Shown: positions 48,344 through 57,260, counted from the first letter of the stretch. The stretch: DNA of 64,000 nt from Nonomuraea fuscirosea (GCF_003001935.1 NZ_PVNG01000012.1:1-64000); one strand, 5' to 3'. Made by a program: numbers and translations. Notes: generated from the sequence alone by a model not told the origin.

Positions 48344-49815
48344 ACGTCGCGGTGCTGACCGGGATCGCGTTCGTCCTGGTGCTGGGCGTCATGGCGGGCG
48401 CCGCGCGGCCCCGCCGCGTGTCCGGCGTCCTCGTCGCCGCCAGGGGAGTGCCTCCCTGGTGGAACGGGGCCGCGATCAGCTCCGAGTTCACCTCGGCCGC
48501 CGCCTGCCTGGGCACGGCCGGGCTCATCGCCACCCACGGCTCGCCCATGTTGTGGTATCCGACGGGCGCCGCCGCGGGGTTCGTCGTCATCCTGGCCCTC
48601 GTGGTCGCGCCGCTGCGGCGCTCGGGGACGTACACGCTGCCCGGGTTCGCCGAGTGGCGGCTGCGCTCGGCGCGGCTGCGCCGGCTGACCACCTGCTGCG
48701 TCCTCGTCGTCGGGCTGGCGTTCATGGTCGCCCAGCTGCACGCGGCGGGGGTCGTCGTGCGGCTGCTGACCGGGCTGCCGCCGTGGCTGGGCTGGGCGGC
48801 CGTCGCGGCGGCGGCGCTGGCCGTGGCCGTCGGCGGCGGGCTGGGCAGCGTGACGAGCGTGCAGGCCGCGCAGTTCTGGCTCAAGCTCATCGTCTTCCTC
48901 GGGGTCGGGATCGTCTGCTGGTGGCTGGCGGAGGAGGGGGCCGTGGCCTGGTTCGAGGGCGCGTACCGGGGCGGGGGCGCCGGACTGGCCGGCGCGGGCG
49001 ACCCCTCGCTGCCGGGGGTGCTGGCCGTGCTGCTGGCGTGCGCGCTGGGCACGATGGGGCTGCCGCACGTGATCATGCGGGTGCACACCGACAGGGACGG
49101 CCACGCCGCGCGCCGCTCCATGGTGGCCACCCAGGCCATGCTGGCGGCCTTCTGCGTCGTGCCGCCGCTGTACGGGCTCATGGGGCACGCCCGGCTGCGC
49201 GGCGCCGCCGCGGACGAGATCGTGCTGCTGCTGCCCGCCAGGCTGTTCCCAGGGGCCACCGGGGAGGTGCTGACGGGCCTGCTGGCCGCGGGGGCGTTCG
49301 CGGCCTTCCTGGCCACCGCGGCGGGCGTCCTGGCGGCCGTGGGCGGCGCCCTGTCGGCCCGCGCGTCCAGGGCCGGGGCGCGCTCCTTCCGGGCGGCCGT
49401 GGTGGCGGTCCTGGCGGCCGCGCTCGGGCTCACGGCGGTCACCGCCCCCGGGGCGTCGGTGGCGCTCGTCCTGCTCGGTCTCAGCCTCTCCGCGGCCACG
49501 TTCTGCCCGCTGCTCGTGCTCGGGATCTGGTGGCGGCGGCTGACGGACGCGGGCGCGGCGGCCGGTATCGTACTCGGGGGCGGTTCGACGGCGGTCCTGG
49601 TGATCGGGGAGCAGACGGGCGTGCGCATGGGCGCGCTGACCTCCTGCCCCGCGCCGGTGGCCGTGCCGGTCGCCTTCGCCACGATGGTCCTGGTCTCCCT
49701 GGCCACGCCCGGCAGGACGCCCCGGGACGTGGGCCGGATGATGGCCAGGATGCATCTGCCCGAGCATCTCGCAGGCCCCCTGACCTACCGCTCGTCGCAC
49801 CGGGACGACCGCTGA
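48340..49815 (+). CDS. Sodium:solute symporter (SSS family)
   Basis: 491 aa with about 13 membrane helices. SSS features: SSEFTSAAACLGTAGLIATH, YTLPGFAEWRLRS, AQFWLKLIVFLGVGI, GTMGLPHVIMRV, FAAFLATAAGVLAAVGGALS. Closest in kind to cation/acetate or small monocarboxylate symporters, with substrate unproved. It is coupled by ATGA to the small membrane protein and sits downstream of a LytS/LytTR pair, which probably controls it. Confidence 0.9.
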   Translation: MNVAVLTGIAFVLVLGVMAGAARPRRVSGVLVAARGVPPWWNGAAISSEFTSAAACLGTAGLIATHGSPMLWYPTGAAAGFVVILALVVAPLRRSGTYTLPGFAEWRLRSARLRRLTTCCVLVVGLAFMVAQLHAAGVVVRLLTGLPPWLGWAAVAAAALAVAVGGGLGSVTSVQAAQFWLKLIVFLGVGIVCWWLAEEGAVAWFEGAYRGGGAGLAGAGDPSLPGVLAVLLACALGTMGLPHVIMRVHTDRDGHAARRSMVATQAMLAAFCVVPPLYGLMGHARLRGAAADEIVLLLPARLFPGATGEVLTGLLAAGAFAAFLATAAGVLAAVGGALSARASRAGARSFRAAVVAVLAAALGLTAVTAPGASVALVLLGLSLSAATFCPLLVLGIWWRRLTDAGAAAGIVLGGGSTAVLVIGEQTGVRMGALTSCPAPVAVPVAFATMVLVSLATPGRTPRDVGRMMARMHLPEHLAGPLTYRSSHRDDR

Positions 49816-49931
49816 TCGCGGTAGTACTCTCCGTACATCGCTGACTACGCACCGTTCGGCGAGCTGTCCTTGAACAGGGTTTCTCCCGCAAGATCGCAAC
49901 CGTAGTGTTTCGGCATCGGAGAGCTCTTCCG

Positions 49932-49979
49932 GCGCATCGGGAGGGACGGGCCGCACGGCTCACGATCGGCCCGATGCGC
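49932..49979. repeat. 10-bp inverted repeat in intergenic region
   Basis: GCGCATCGGG and CCCGATGCGC enclose 28 nt that include a further GGGCC/GGCCC pairing. Part of the 371-bp gap 49816-50186, in which no gene is supported. Confidence 0.5.
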
Positions 49980-50054
49980 GGGATTCACCGGCGACGCGCA
50001 GGTCGCCGCGGCTGTCGGGCCCTTGACCGGGGGGTTGGGCCCGCCACGCCGGTT

Positions 50055-50147
50055 CCGTGAAGGGGCGCCCGCGAGGCCGTCGAACCGGGCCTCGTGATCC
50101 GGCACGCGGGGGCGGCCGGATCGCGTGAGCGGGCGCCCCTTTCACGG
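50055..50147. ncRNA. Three-way-junction structured element
   Basis: An 18-bp closing stem (50055-50072 with 50129-50147, one bulged base) encloses two perfect hairpins: GAGGCC/GGCCTC (50073-50093) and GATCCGGC/GCCGGATC (50096-50122). The layout is a compact Y-shaped fold or cruciform between the symporter stop and the 3' end of nfo. It could be a bidirectional terminator, a small RNA or a mobile palindromic element. Identity unknown; no match is recognised. Confidence 0.5.
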
Positions 50148-50186
50148 GCGCCGACCCTTCGGGCGTCTCGCCCGCGTCCGTGGCGA

Positions 50187-51026
50187 TCAGCCGTCGCGCA
50201 GCTTCTTCAGCAGCGTGATGTCCTCGGCGTGCTTGGGCGCCTTGCCCGGCGTCTCGATGCAGAGCGGGATGCCGGCCGCCGCCGGATGCCGCATGAGGTC
50301 GCCGAACGGCTCGGCGCCGATGTGGCCGGCCCCGATGTTCTCGTGGCGGTCCTTCTTCGCGCCGCACACGTCCTTGGAGTCGTTGGCGTGGATCAGCTTG
50401 AGCCGCCCGGGCGCGATCGTGTGCAGCGCGTCCAGCGTCTCCTTCACCCCGCCCGCTGCGGCGAGGTCGTGGCCGGCGGCGAAGGCGTGGCAGGTGTCGA
50501 GGCAGACGCACGCGCGCGGATGCCAGTCGAGCGCGGCCAGATAGGGCTCCAGGTCCTGCACGGTGGCGCACAACATCGCGCCCTGGCCCGCCATCGGCTC
50601 CAGCAGCAGATCGGGCCCGCCCTCGGGGATCTCCTCCAGCAGCGGCAGCAGGTTGTCGTGCAGCTGGCGCAGCGCCTCCTCGCGCGACTGCGTCACCGCC
50701 GAGCCGGTGTGCACCACGACCCCCTTGGCGCCGGTCTGCACCCCGCGCCGCAGCGTGTGGCGCACGATCGCGATGGAGTTGCCCAGCGTCTCGGGGCTGG
50801 GCGAGCCGAAGTTGACCAGGTAGGGCACGTGGATGTAGGTCTCCACCCCGGACTCGGCCAGCTTGGCGTCCTCGGCGGGCTTGCCCTCGGTGAGCGCCCA
50901 CCCGCGCGGGTTGGTGACGAACACCTGGATCACCTCGGCGCCGATCTCGGCCATGTATTTCAGGCCGCCCGTCGCCAGGCCGCCGGCGACGGATACGTGT
51001 CCGCCGATCAGGGATTTCACGGTCAT
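50187..51026 (-). CDS. nfo: Deoxyribonuclease IV (AP endonuclease family 2)
   Basis: 279 aa TIM barrel. Zn ligands lie in GGHVSVAGGL (His), GAKGVVVHTGS (His), LLLEPMAGQG (Glu), CVCLDTCHAFAAGHD (Asp, His), LKLIHANDSKD (His), HENIGAGHIG (His) and PLCIETPG (Glu). It cuts DNA at abasic sites. ATG 51026 is preceded by GAGGG; the open extension upstream is Arg/Pro-rich and dropped. The divergent uraD gene starts 161 bp away. Confidence 0.95.
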   Translation of the reverse strand: MTVKSLIGGHVSVAGGLATGGLKYMAEIGAEVIQVFVTNPRGWALTEGKPAEDAKLAESGVETYIHVPYLVNFGSPSPETLGNSIAIVRHTLRRGVQTGAKGVVVHTGSAVTQSREEALRQLHDNLLPLLEEIPEGGPDLLLEPMAGQGAMLCATVQDLEPYLAALDWHPRACVCLDTCHAFAAGHDLAAAGGVKETLDALHTIAPGRLKLIHANDSKDVCGAKKDRHENIGAGHIGAEPFGDLMRHPAAAGIPLCIETPGKAPKHAEDITLLKKLRDG

Positions 51027-51187
51027 GATGACCCTCAGTTTAGGACCCGCGGGCGGATGCGGCGGCAGGTACGGCCGGGGCGCGCCCCGGCGATTGGAGC
51101 ATGACACGAAAACCGCCCCGCGCGGGGGCCGCCGGTTGGAGTTCTCACGGATGGACCGGGCACGTAGCGCATGTGTGTACTGCTGAC

Positions 51188-51688
51188 ATGTCACAAACGC
51201 TGACCGCGTTCAACGCGCGATCACCGGCGGAGGCGGAGGCCGGGCTGCTGAGCTGCTGCGCCTCGAAGGCCTTCGCCGGCGAGGTGGCCGCCCGGCGGCC
51301 GTACGAGAGCCTCGACCGGCTCCTCGCCACCGCCCGCGCCGCCGTGCTGGCGCTGGGCTGGGACGACGTGCTGGAGGCCCTGAGCGCGCACCCCAGGATC
51401 GGCGAGCGGCCGGCCGGGAGCGGGCGGGAGGCGTCCTGGTCGCGGCGGGAGCAGTCCGGCGTCGAGGACGACCTGCGCGCGGCGCTCGCCGAGGGCAACC
51501 GCGTTTACGAGGAGCGTTTCGGGCATGTCTACCTCGTCTGCGCAACCGGGCTGACGGGGGCCCAGATGCTGGACAGGCTCAACGAGCGGCTCGGCAACGA
51601 CGAGGCGCGCGAGCGCGACGTCGTCCGCGGCGAGCTGGCCGCCATCACCCGGCTGCGGCTGGGCCGGCTCATCGAGGAGGGGGCATGA
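51188..51688 (+). CDS. uraD: OHCU decarboxylase
   Basis: 166 aa. Features of 2-oxo-4-hydroxy-4-carboxy-5-ureidoimidazoline decarboxylase: SAHPRIGERPAGSG with catalytic His, SWSRREQSGV with Glu, VYEERFGHVYLVCATGLTG. Third step of urate to (S)-allantoin. First gene of the purine operon, overlapped by uraH (ATGA). No clear SD; the gene may be leaderless. Confidence 0.95.
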   Translation: MSQTLTAFNARSPAEAEAGLLSCCASKAFAGEVAARRPYESLDRLLATARAAVLALGWDDVLEALSAHPRIGERPAGSGREASWSRREQSGVEDDLRAALAEGNRVYEERFGHVYLVCATGLTGAQMLDRLNERLGNDEARERDVVRGELAAITRLRLGRLIEEGA

Positions 51689-51984
51689 GCTTCTCCACCC
51701 ACGTGCTCGACGCGGTCACCGGCCGCCCCGCCGCCGGCCTGCGGGTCCGCCTGGAGCACGACGGCCGGGTCGTCGCCGAGGGCCGCACCGACGCCGACGG
51801 CCGGCTCAGGGGCTGGGACCCGGTGGCCGGCGTGCACCGCGTCGTCTTCGACACCGGCTCCTACCTGGAGGAGACGTTCTACCCCGAGGTGGTCGTCACC
51901 TTCGCCGTGACCGACCCCGCCCAGCACTACCACGTGCCGCTGCTGCTCAGCCCGTACGCCTACTCCACCTACCGAGGGAGCTAG
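51685..51984 (+). CDS. uraH: 5-hydroxyisourate hydrolase
   Basis: 99 aa transthyretin-like protein. STHVLDAVTGRPAAGLRVRL at the N-terminus and the C-terminal signature YAYSTYRGS with the invariant YRGS. Second step after uricase. Overlaps uraD by 4 bases, and its stop is 1 base before the TTG of uricase. Confidence 0.96.
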   Translation: MSFSTHVLDAVTGRPAAGLRVRLEHDGRVVAEGRTDADGRLRGWDPVAGVHRVVFDTGSYLEETFYPEVVVTFAVTDPAQHYHVPLLLSPYAYSTYRGS

Positions 51985-51985
51985 A

Positions 51986-52846
51986 TTGACCGTCAAGCTC
52001 GGCGCCAACCGCTACGGCAAGGCGGAGACCAGGCTCGTCCAGGTGGTCAGGCAGGGCCCCGTCCACCACGTCAAGGACGTCAGCGTCAGCACCTCGCTGT
52101 CGGGCGACATGGAGGCCGTCCACCTGACCGGCGACAACGCCACCGTGCTGCCGACCGACACGCAGAAGAACACCGTCTACGCCTTCGCCAGACGCCACGG
52201 CGTCGGCCAGATCGAGGCGTTCGCCCTCCGGCTGGCCAGGCACTTCGTCGCGTCGCAGCGCTCGATCCACCACGCCAGGGTGGAGATCGAGGAGTACGGC
52301 TGGAACCGGACCGGGCCCCACTCGTTCGTGCGCGACGGCGGCGAGGTGCGCACGTGCGTGGTGCACCACGACGAGGACGGCCGCAGCACGGTGGTGTCCG
52401 GGCTGAAGGACCTCGTGGTGATGAACTCGACCGGGTCGGAGTTCCACGGCTACATCGTGGACGAGTACACCACGCTGGAGCCCACCACCGACCGCATCCT
52501 GGCCACCGCCGTCGCCGCCCAGTGGCGCCACTCGGACGCCGGGTCCGACTACGGGACGGCGTACGCGGAGGTGCGGCGCTGCCTGCTCGACGCGTTCGCC
52601 GGCACGCACAGCCTCTCGCTGCAGCAGACCCTGTACGCCATGGGGGAGCGCGCGCTCACGGCCTGTCCCGAGATCTGCGAGGTCAGGCTCGCCATGCCGA
52701 ACAAGCACCACTTCCCGGTCGATCTGTCCCCGTTCGGCCTGGACAACGACAACGAGGTCTTCTTCGCCGCCGACCGCCCCTACGGCCTCATCGAGGGCGG
52801 CGTGCTGCGGGAGGACGCGCCCGACGCCGGATTCGCCTGGGAGTAG
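51986..52846 (+). CDS. Uricase (urate oxidase)
   Basis: 286 aa cofactor-free oxidase. Conserved motifs: NRYGKAETRLVQVVR (with catalytic Lys), DNATVLPTDTQKNTVYAFAR, GSEFHGYIVDEYTTL, PNKHHFPVDLSPFGLDNDNE. T-fold tandem domains. Converts urate to 5-hydroxyisourate. Starts at TTG 51986; SD AGGGAG at 51975. Purine operon with xdh genes. Confidence 0.96.
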   Translation: MTVKLGANRYGKAETRLVQVVRQGPVHHVKDVSVSTSLSGDMEAVHLTGDNATVLPTDTQKNTVYAFARRHGVGQIEAFALRLARHFVASQRSIHHARVEIEEYGWNRTGPHSFVRDGGEVRTCVVHHDEDGRSTVVSGLKDLVVMNSTGSEFHGYIVDEYTTLEPTTDRILATAVAAQWRHSDAGSDYGTAYAEVRRCLLDAFAGTHSLSLQQTLYAMGERALTACPEICEVRLAMPNKHHFPVDLSPFGLDNDNEVFFAADRPYGLIEGGVLREDAPDAGFAWE

Positions 52847-52852
52847 GCAGCA

Positions 52853-53713
52853 ATGGATTTCTTGCGCCCCACGACATGGGACGAGGCGCTGGCCGCCAAG
52901 GCGGACCAGCCGGACGCCGTGCCCATCCAGGGCGGCACGGACGTGATGGTCGAGCTGAACTTCGACGTCCGCAGGCCGCCGGCGCTGCTCGACCTCGGCC
53001 AGGTGGCCGAACTGCGCGAATGGTCGACCGCGGGCGGCATGTGCCGGGTGGGGGCCGGGGTGCCGTACACGGCCGTGATCGAGGAGCTCGGCGCGACGCT
53101 GCCGGGCCTGGCCCAGGCCGCGCGCACGGTCGGCTCGCCGCAGATCCGCAACCGCGGCTCCGTCGGCGGCAACCTGGGCGCCGCCTCACCCGCCGGCGAC
53201 AGCCATCCGCCGCTGCTGGCGGCGGGGGCCGTGGTCGAGGTGGAGTCGCGCGGGCGCGGCGTGCGGATGATCCCGGCCGCCGAGTTCTACCTCGGCGTCA
53301 AGCGCAGCGCCCTGGAGCCGGACGAGCTGATCAGGGCCGTGCACGTGCCGCCCGCCACCGGGCCCCAGTACTTCTCCAAGGTCGGCACCCGCAACGCCAT
53401 GGTGATCGCGGTGTGCTCGTTCGCGCTCGCGCTGCATCCCCGCGAGCGGCGCGTCGGCACCGGCCTCGGCTCGGCCGCGCCCACGCCGCGCCGGGCGATC
53501 GAGGCCGAGCGGCTGCTGGCCGCGGAGCTCGACTGGGACGCGCCGCTCGACCCCGCGCTGCTGCGCCGCTTCGGCGACCTGTGCGCGCGGGCCGCCGCGC
53601 CCATCGACGACGTGCGCGGCACCGCCGCCTACCGGGTGCACGCGATCGGCGTCATGGCCCGCCGTACGCTCACCTGGGCCTGGAACGACCACCTGGGGAA
53701 GAGGGCCGCCTGA
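52853..53713 (+). CDS. Xanthine dehydrogenase FAD subunit
   Basis: 286 aa. FAD-binding PCMH domain: PIQGGTDVMVELN, VGSPQIRNRGSVGGNLGAASPAGD (the FAD-pyrophosphate loop), plus a CO-dehydrogenase-flavoprotein C-terminal domain. Receives electrons from the Fe-S subunit encoded next, overlapping it by one base (TGATG). The catalytic molybdenum subunit is not encoded next to it. Confidence 0.93.
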   Translation: MDFLRPTTWDEALAAKADQPDAVPIQGGTDVMVELNFDVRRPPALLDLGQVAELREWSTAGGMCRVGAGVPYTAVIEELGATLPGLAQAARTVGSPQIRNRGSVGGNLGAASPAGDSHPPLLAAGAVVEVESRGRGVRMIPAAEFYLGVKRSALEPDELIRAVHVPPATGPQYFSKVGTRNAMVIAVCSFALALHPRERRVGTGLGSAAPTPRRAIEAERLLAAELDWDAPLDPALLRRFGDLCARAAAPIDDVRGTAAYRVHAIGVMARRTLTWAWNDHLGKRAA

Positions 53714-54186
53714 TGCGCGTCACGTTCACCGTCAACGGCCGCGAGCAGAGCGCGCAGGACGTCTGGGAGGGCGAGAGCCTCCTGTACGTGCTGCGCGAGC
53801 GCCTCGGCCTGCCCGGCTCCAAGAACGCCTGCGAGCAGGGTGAGTGCGGCTCCTGCACGGTCTACCTCGACGGCGTGCCCGTCTGCGCCTGCCTGGTCGC
53901 CGCCGGGCAGGCCGAGGGGCGGCAGGTGCGCACGGTCGAGGGCCTGGCCGAGGGCGACCGGCTCGATCCCGTGCAGGAGGCGTTCGTGGAGTGCGGGGCC
54001 GTACAGTGCGGCTTCTGCACGCCCGGACTGCTGGTGCAGGCGCACGACCTGCTGGAACGCGTGCCCGAGCCGTCGGACGCCGAGATCAGGGAGGCGCTGG
54101 CGGGCAACCTGTGCCGGTGCACCGGCTACGAGAAGATCCTCGACGCGGTACGGCTCGCCGCCGCACGGAAGGGCGCCGCCTCATGA
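53713..54186 (+). CDS. Xanthine dehydrogenase 2Fe-2S subunit
   Basis: 157 aa with two [2Fe-2S] domains: plant-type CEQGECGSC...C (ACEQGECGSCTVYLDGVPVC) and helical CGFCTPG...CRC (AVQCGFCTPGLLVQ, NLCRCTGYEKIL). Electron relay between Mo and FAD subunits. Overlaps its neighbours on both sides (TGATG before, ATGA after). Confidence 0.94.
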   Translation: MRVTFTVNGREQSAQDVWEGESLLYVLRERLGLPGSKNACEQGECGSCTVYLDGVPVCACLVAAGQAEGRQVRTVEGLAEGDRLDPVQEAFVECGAVQCGFCTPGLLVQAHDLLERVPEPSDAEIREALAGNLCRCTGYEKILDAVRLAAARKGAAS

Positions 54187-55565
54187 ACCTGCCCGACGAC
54201 CTGCCCACCGGCACCATACTCATCGACAACGTGCACATCGCCCCCGTCGCCGGCCCCGAGATCCGGTCAGGACACATCAGGATCGAGGGCGACCGCATCG
54301 CGAGCCTGGGCCCCGGGCCCGCGCCCGACGTCCCCGGCGCGACCAGGATCGACGGCGGTGGTTGCCTGGCCACCCCCGGCCTGGTCAACACCCACCACCA
54401 CCTCTACCAGTGGGCCTCGCAGGGTCTCGTCCAGGAGGCCACCCTGTTCGAGTGGCTGACGGCGCTCTATCCGGTGTGGGCCGCGCTGGACGCCGAGGTG
54501 GTCAGGGGCGCGGCCACGGCCGGGCTGAGCTGGCTGGCGCTGTCGGGCTGCACCACCGCCAGTGATCATCACTACGTCTTCCCCAAGGGCCGGGGCGACC
54601 TGCTCGCGGCCGAGATCGAGGCGGCCCGCGAGGTGGGCCTGCGCTTCCATCCCGCGCGCGGCTCCATGGACAGGGGCGAGTCGAAGGGCGGGCTGCCGCC
54701 GGACTCCGTGGTCGAGGAGCTGGACGACATCCTGGCCGCCACCGCCGCGGCCGTGGACGCCTACCACGACCCGTCGCCCTCCTCGATGCTGCGCGTGGTG
54801 GTCGCGCCCTGCTCGCCGTTCTCGGCCAGTGCCGAGCTGATGACCGAGTCCGCCGCCCTGGCCAGGGCCAGGGGCGTACGGCTGCACACGCACCTCGCCG
54901 AGACCCTCGACGAGGAGGAGCACTGCCTGGAGCAGTTCGGGGTGCGCCCGGTGGACTACATGGAGCGGCTGGACTGGCTGGGCCCCGACGTGTGGTTCGC
55001 GCACGCCGTGCACCTGAGCGACGGCGACCTGGACAAGCTGGCCGAGACCGGCACCGGCGTCGCGCACTGCCCCTCCTCCAACGGGCGGCTCGGCGCGGGC
55101 ATCGCCCGCGTCTCCGAGCTGCTGCGGCGCGGCGCGAACGTGGGCCTCGGCGTCGACGGCGCCGCCTCGTCCGAGCTCACCCCGCTCGTGGGCGAGATGC
55201 GGCAGGCACTGCTGATCCAGCGGGCTCGGTACGGGCCGCGGGCCCTGACCGCCAGGCAGGCGCTGGAGCTGGCCACGCTGGGCGGCGCCCGCAACCTGGG
55301 ACGCCAGGACGAGCTCGGCACGCTGGAGCCCGGCAAGCTCGCCGACCTCGCGCTGTGGCGGGTGGACGGGCCGTTCACCGCCGCCGTCGCCGACCCGGTC
55401 TGCGCGCTGGTCTTCGGGCCGCCGCCGCCGCTGGCCCTGCTGCTGGTGGGCGGGCGGACGGTGGTGGCCGGCGGCGAGCTGAGGACCGTGGCCCAGGACG
55501 CGGCCGGGCGGGCCGGAGCCGAGGCCCGCGGGCGGCTGGCCAAGCTGGCGGAGGGCGCACACTAG
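54183..55565 (+). CDS. 8-oxoguanine deaminase
   Basis: 460 aa amidohydrolase. Zn ligands in VNTHHHLYQWASQGL (HxH), HTHLAETLDEEEHCLEQFG, WFAHAVHLSD and GLGVDGAASSE. The 8-oxoguanine deaminase signature ASQGL and the GKLADLAL end match the family. It makes urate from 8-oxoguanine, feeding uricase. Coupled to the Fe-S gene by ATGA. In the usual gene order the XDH molybdenum subunit comes between the two, but not here. Confidence 0.9.
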   Translation: MNLPDDLPTGTILIDNVHIAPVAGPEIRSGHIRIEGDRIASLGPGPAPDVPGATRIDGGGCLATPGLVNTHHHLYQWASQGLVQEATLFEWLTALYPVWAALDAEVVRGAATAGLSWLALSGCTTASDHHYVFPKGRGDLLAAEIEAAREVGLRFHPARGSMDRGESKGGLPPDSVVEELDDILAATAAAVDAYHDPSPSSMLRVVVAPCSPFSASAELMTESAALARARGVRLHTHLAETLDEEEHCLEQFGVRPVDYMERLDWLGPDVWFAHAVHLSDGDLDKLAETGTGVAHCPSSNGRLGAGIARVSELLRRGANVGLGVDGAASSELTPLVGEMRQALLIQRARYGPRALTARQALELATLGGARNLGRQDELGTLEPGKLADLALWRVDGPFTAAVADPVCALVFGPPPPLALLLVGGRTVVAGGELRTVAQDAAGRAGAEARGRLAKLAEGAH

Positions 55566-55604
55566 GCTGGGAAATGTCGGAAACGTGTAGGAAAGGCGGA
55601 CCCC

Positions 55605-55817
55605 GTGTCGGCGCAACTCCCTGACGAGCGGCTGGCGCAGCTCAAGAGCACCTTCGCCGCGATCGACACCGACGGCGACGGCTACATCAGCGAGGCCGAG
55701 CTGCAGCGGCACTTCCCCGACCTGCCTGCGGAGGCACTCGGGGCGATGAGCCAGGAGGCCGACTCCGACCAGGACGGCCGCTACTCCTTCGAGGAGTTCG
55801 TCCGCACGATGGGCTGA
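55605..55817 (+). CDS. EF-hand calcium-binding protein
   Basis: 70 aa calerythrin/CabD-like. Two EF-hand loops: DTDGDGYISEAE and DSDQDGRYSFEE with ligands at positions 1, 3, 5, 12. Cytoplasmic Ca2+ buffer or sensor. Starts at GTG 55605 with GGAAAGG, 39 bases after the deaminase. A perfect hairpin terminator follows. Confidence 0.9.
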   Translation: MSAQLPDERLAQLKSTFAAIDTDGDGYISEAELQRHFPDLPAEALGAMSQEADSDQDGRYSFEEFVRTMG

Positions 55818-55830
55818 CCCGCGCCCGGTT

Positions 55831-55866
55831 CGACGTGATGCCGTGCGGGAACGCGGCATCACGTCG
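55831..55866. terminator. Terminator between EF-hand gene and AlkZ-like gene
   Basis: CGACGTGATGCCG and CGGCATCACGTCG, 13-bp perfect stem, 10-nt loop. Confidence 0.75.
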
Positions 55867-55898
55867 CGCGGATCCACCCCTGTCCGCCTCGTAACGGA

Positions 55899-57068
55899 TC
55901 AGGGGGCGGACAGGGCGCGCTCCAGCGGGGTCCTGAACCGGGGCGTCACCCTGACCTCGCCGACCCACGACGCGAGGAGGGCCGCCTCCGTCTCGATCGC
56001 GGCCTTCGCGTCCGCGCCCACGTCCTCCAGCAGCCGCCACACGATCTCGCCGTCCCGCCGCTGCGCCCAGCCGCCCACCACCCGGCCGTCCCACCACACG
56101 GTCGGGCCCACGTTGCCGCTGCGGTCGAACAGCTCGGCCCGGTGCTCGCCCGGCAGGTACCAGTCACGCTCCTGCCACCCCATCGGCGTCGGGTCGAGCG
56201 CCGGCAGCAGCGCCGCCCACGGCTCCCCGGCCTCCTGCTCCCGCGGCAGGTCGTCGGGCAGCACGTAGCCGGTGCCGCCGCCGTCCAGCTCCACCGCCAC
56301 CGCCCCGGTGCCGGCCAGCGCGCCGCGCACGTCCTTCAGCGTCCACCCGGTCCACCACTTGAGGTCCGCCTCGGTGCCGGGGCCGAACGCCGCCAGCCAG
56401 CGCGCCACCAGCTCCGTCCGCGCCTCGTCCGCGGTCGGTTGCGCCGGCTCCTGGGCCGGCTCCTGGGCCAGGGCCCAGTAGTGCGTGCCGCTGACCCAGG
56501 TGCCGGACACGCGCGCCCGGCGTACCAGCAGGCCGTCCATCGCCATCAGCGGCAGCAGCCGCGAGCCGACGCTCACCACGCCCTCGTACGGCTTGCCCAC
56601 GGCCACCCTGACCTGCTCCCGCAGCCGCGGCTCCAGCACGCCCAGCCCGGTCGCCGTCTGATCGCCCGACTCGGCCAGGATCCGCAGCACGGACGCCTCG
56701 ACGTCCTTGAACCACGCCTCGTCCCAGCCGCCCGGTGCCAACGCCTTCAGCATCGAGGCGCGCTCCCTGCGGGCGATCGCCGGCATCGTCGAGTGGTGCA
56801 CGACCGGCACCAGCTCCGCCGGCACCACGAACACCGTGCGCCGCATCCCGGTCATCCGCACCAGCGTGTGCTCGGCGTACAGGGCCCGCTCGACCGGCTC
56901 GGGCCCGGGCGCCAGCAGCCGGGCGCCCGCCGACAGGAACACGGTGGCCGGATCGGTGCCGTGCAACGCCACCACGGCCGCCGCCACCTCCTCGGGCGTG
57001 CCCGCCTTGACGGCCAGCCGATGCCGCACTCCGAGCCGCGCCCGCCGCTCCCGCGTAGCAATTCGCAC
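55899..57068 (-). CDS. AlkZ/YcaQ-superfamily winged-helix DNA-binding protein
   Basis: 389 aa HTH_42 (DUF1006) protein: ALHGTDPATVFLSAGARLL, LVRMTGMRRTVFVVP, DLKWWTGWTLKDVRGALAG, DPTPMGWQERDWYLPGEH, GNVGPTVWWDGRVVGGWAQR. Members are DNA glycosylases that unhook crosslinks; the catalytic QxQ/QxD motif of AlkZ is not obvious, the equivalent site reading HGTD. GTG 57068 with GGGGG upstream. It interrupts the purine cluster on the opposite strand. Confidence 0.85.
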   Translation of the reverse strand: MRIATRERRARLGVRHRLAVKAGTPEEVAAAVVALHGTDPATVFLSAGARLLAPGPEPVERALYAEHTLVRMTGMRRTVFVVPAELVPVVHHSTMPAIARRERASMLKALAPGGWDEAWFKDVEASVLRILAESGDQTATGLGVLEPRLREQVRVAVGKPYEGVVSVGSRLLPLMAMDGLLVRRARVSGTWVSGTHYWALAQEPAQEPAQPTADEARTELVARWLAAFGPGTEADLKWWTGWTLKDVRGALAGTGAVAVELDGGGTGYVLPDDLPREQEAGEPWAALLPALDPTPMGWQERDWYLPGEHRAELFDRSGNVGPTVWWDGRVVGGWAQRRDGEIVWRLLEDVGADAKAAIETEAALLASWVGEVRVTPRFRTPLERALSAP

Positions 57069-57197
57069 GAAACCCCCAATCCCGCGCTGAGCCTAGTGGA
57101 CCAGGCCGGCCACCGGGGAGGGGCCGCACCCTCATCCGAGGACGCGGACGTCAGGCGACTGTTCCGCCTGACACATCGTGACAGTCCGCGACAGGAT

Positions 57198-57213
57198 GTA
57201 CACCCCCGTGTAC
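57198..57213. promoter_or_regulatory. Palindrome GTACAC-CCCC-GTGTAC
   Basis: Perfect 6-bp arms, 47 bp upstream of the secreted two-repeat protein gene. Candidate operator in its promoter region. Confidence 0.4.
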
Positions 57214-57260
57214 TTCGGAGCGTCCAATCCCGCCCATCCCTCTACGCTCTGGAGCCCCAC

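Noticed and set aside
45886..49956. 1356-codon open frame on the minus strand
   Set aside because: It is antisense to the LytS kinase, LytTR regulator, small membrane protein and symporter genes; composition is His/Arg/Gln-rich with no domain. The high-GC third position keeps the reverse frame open.
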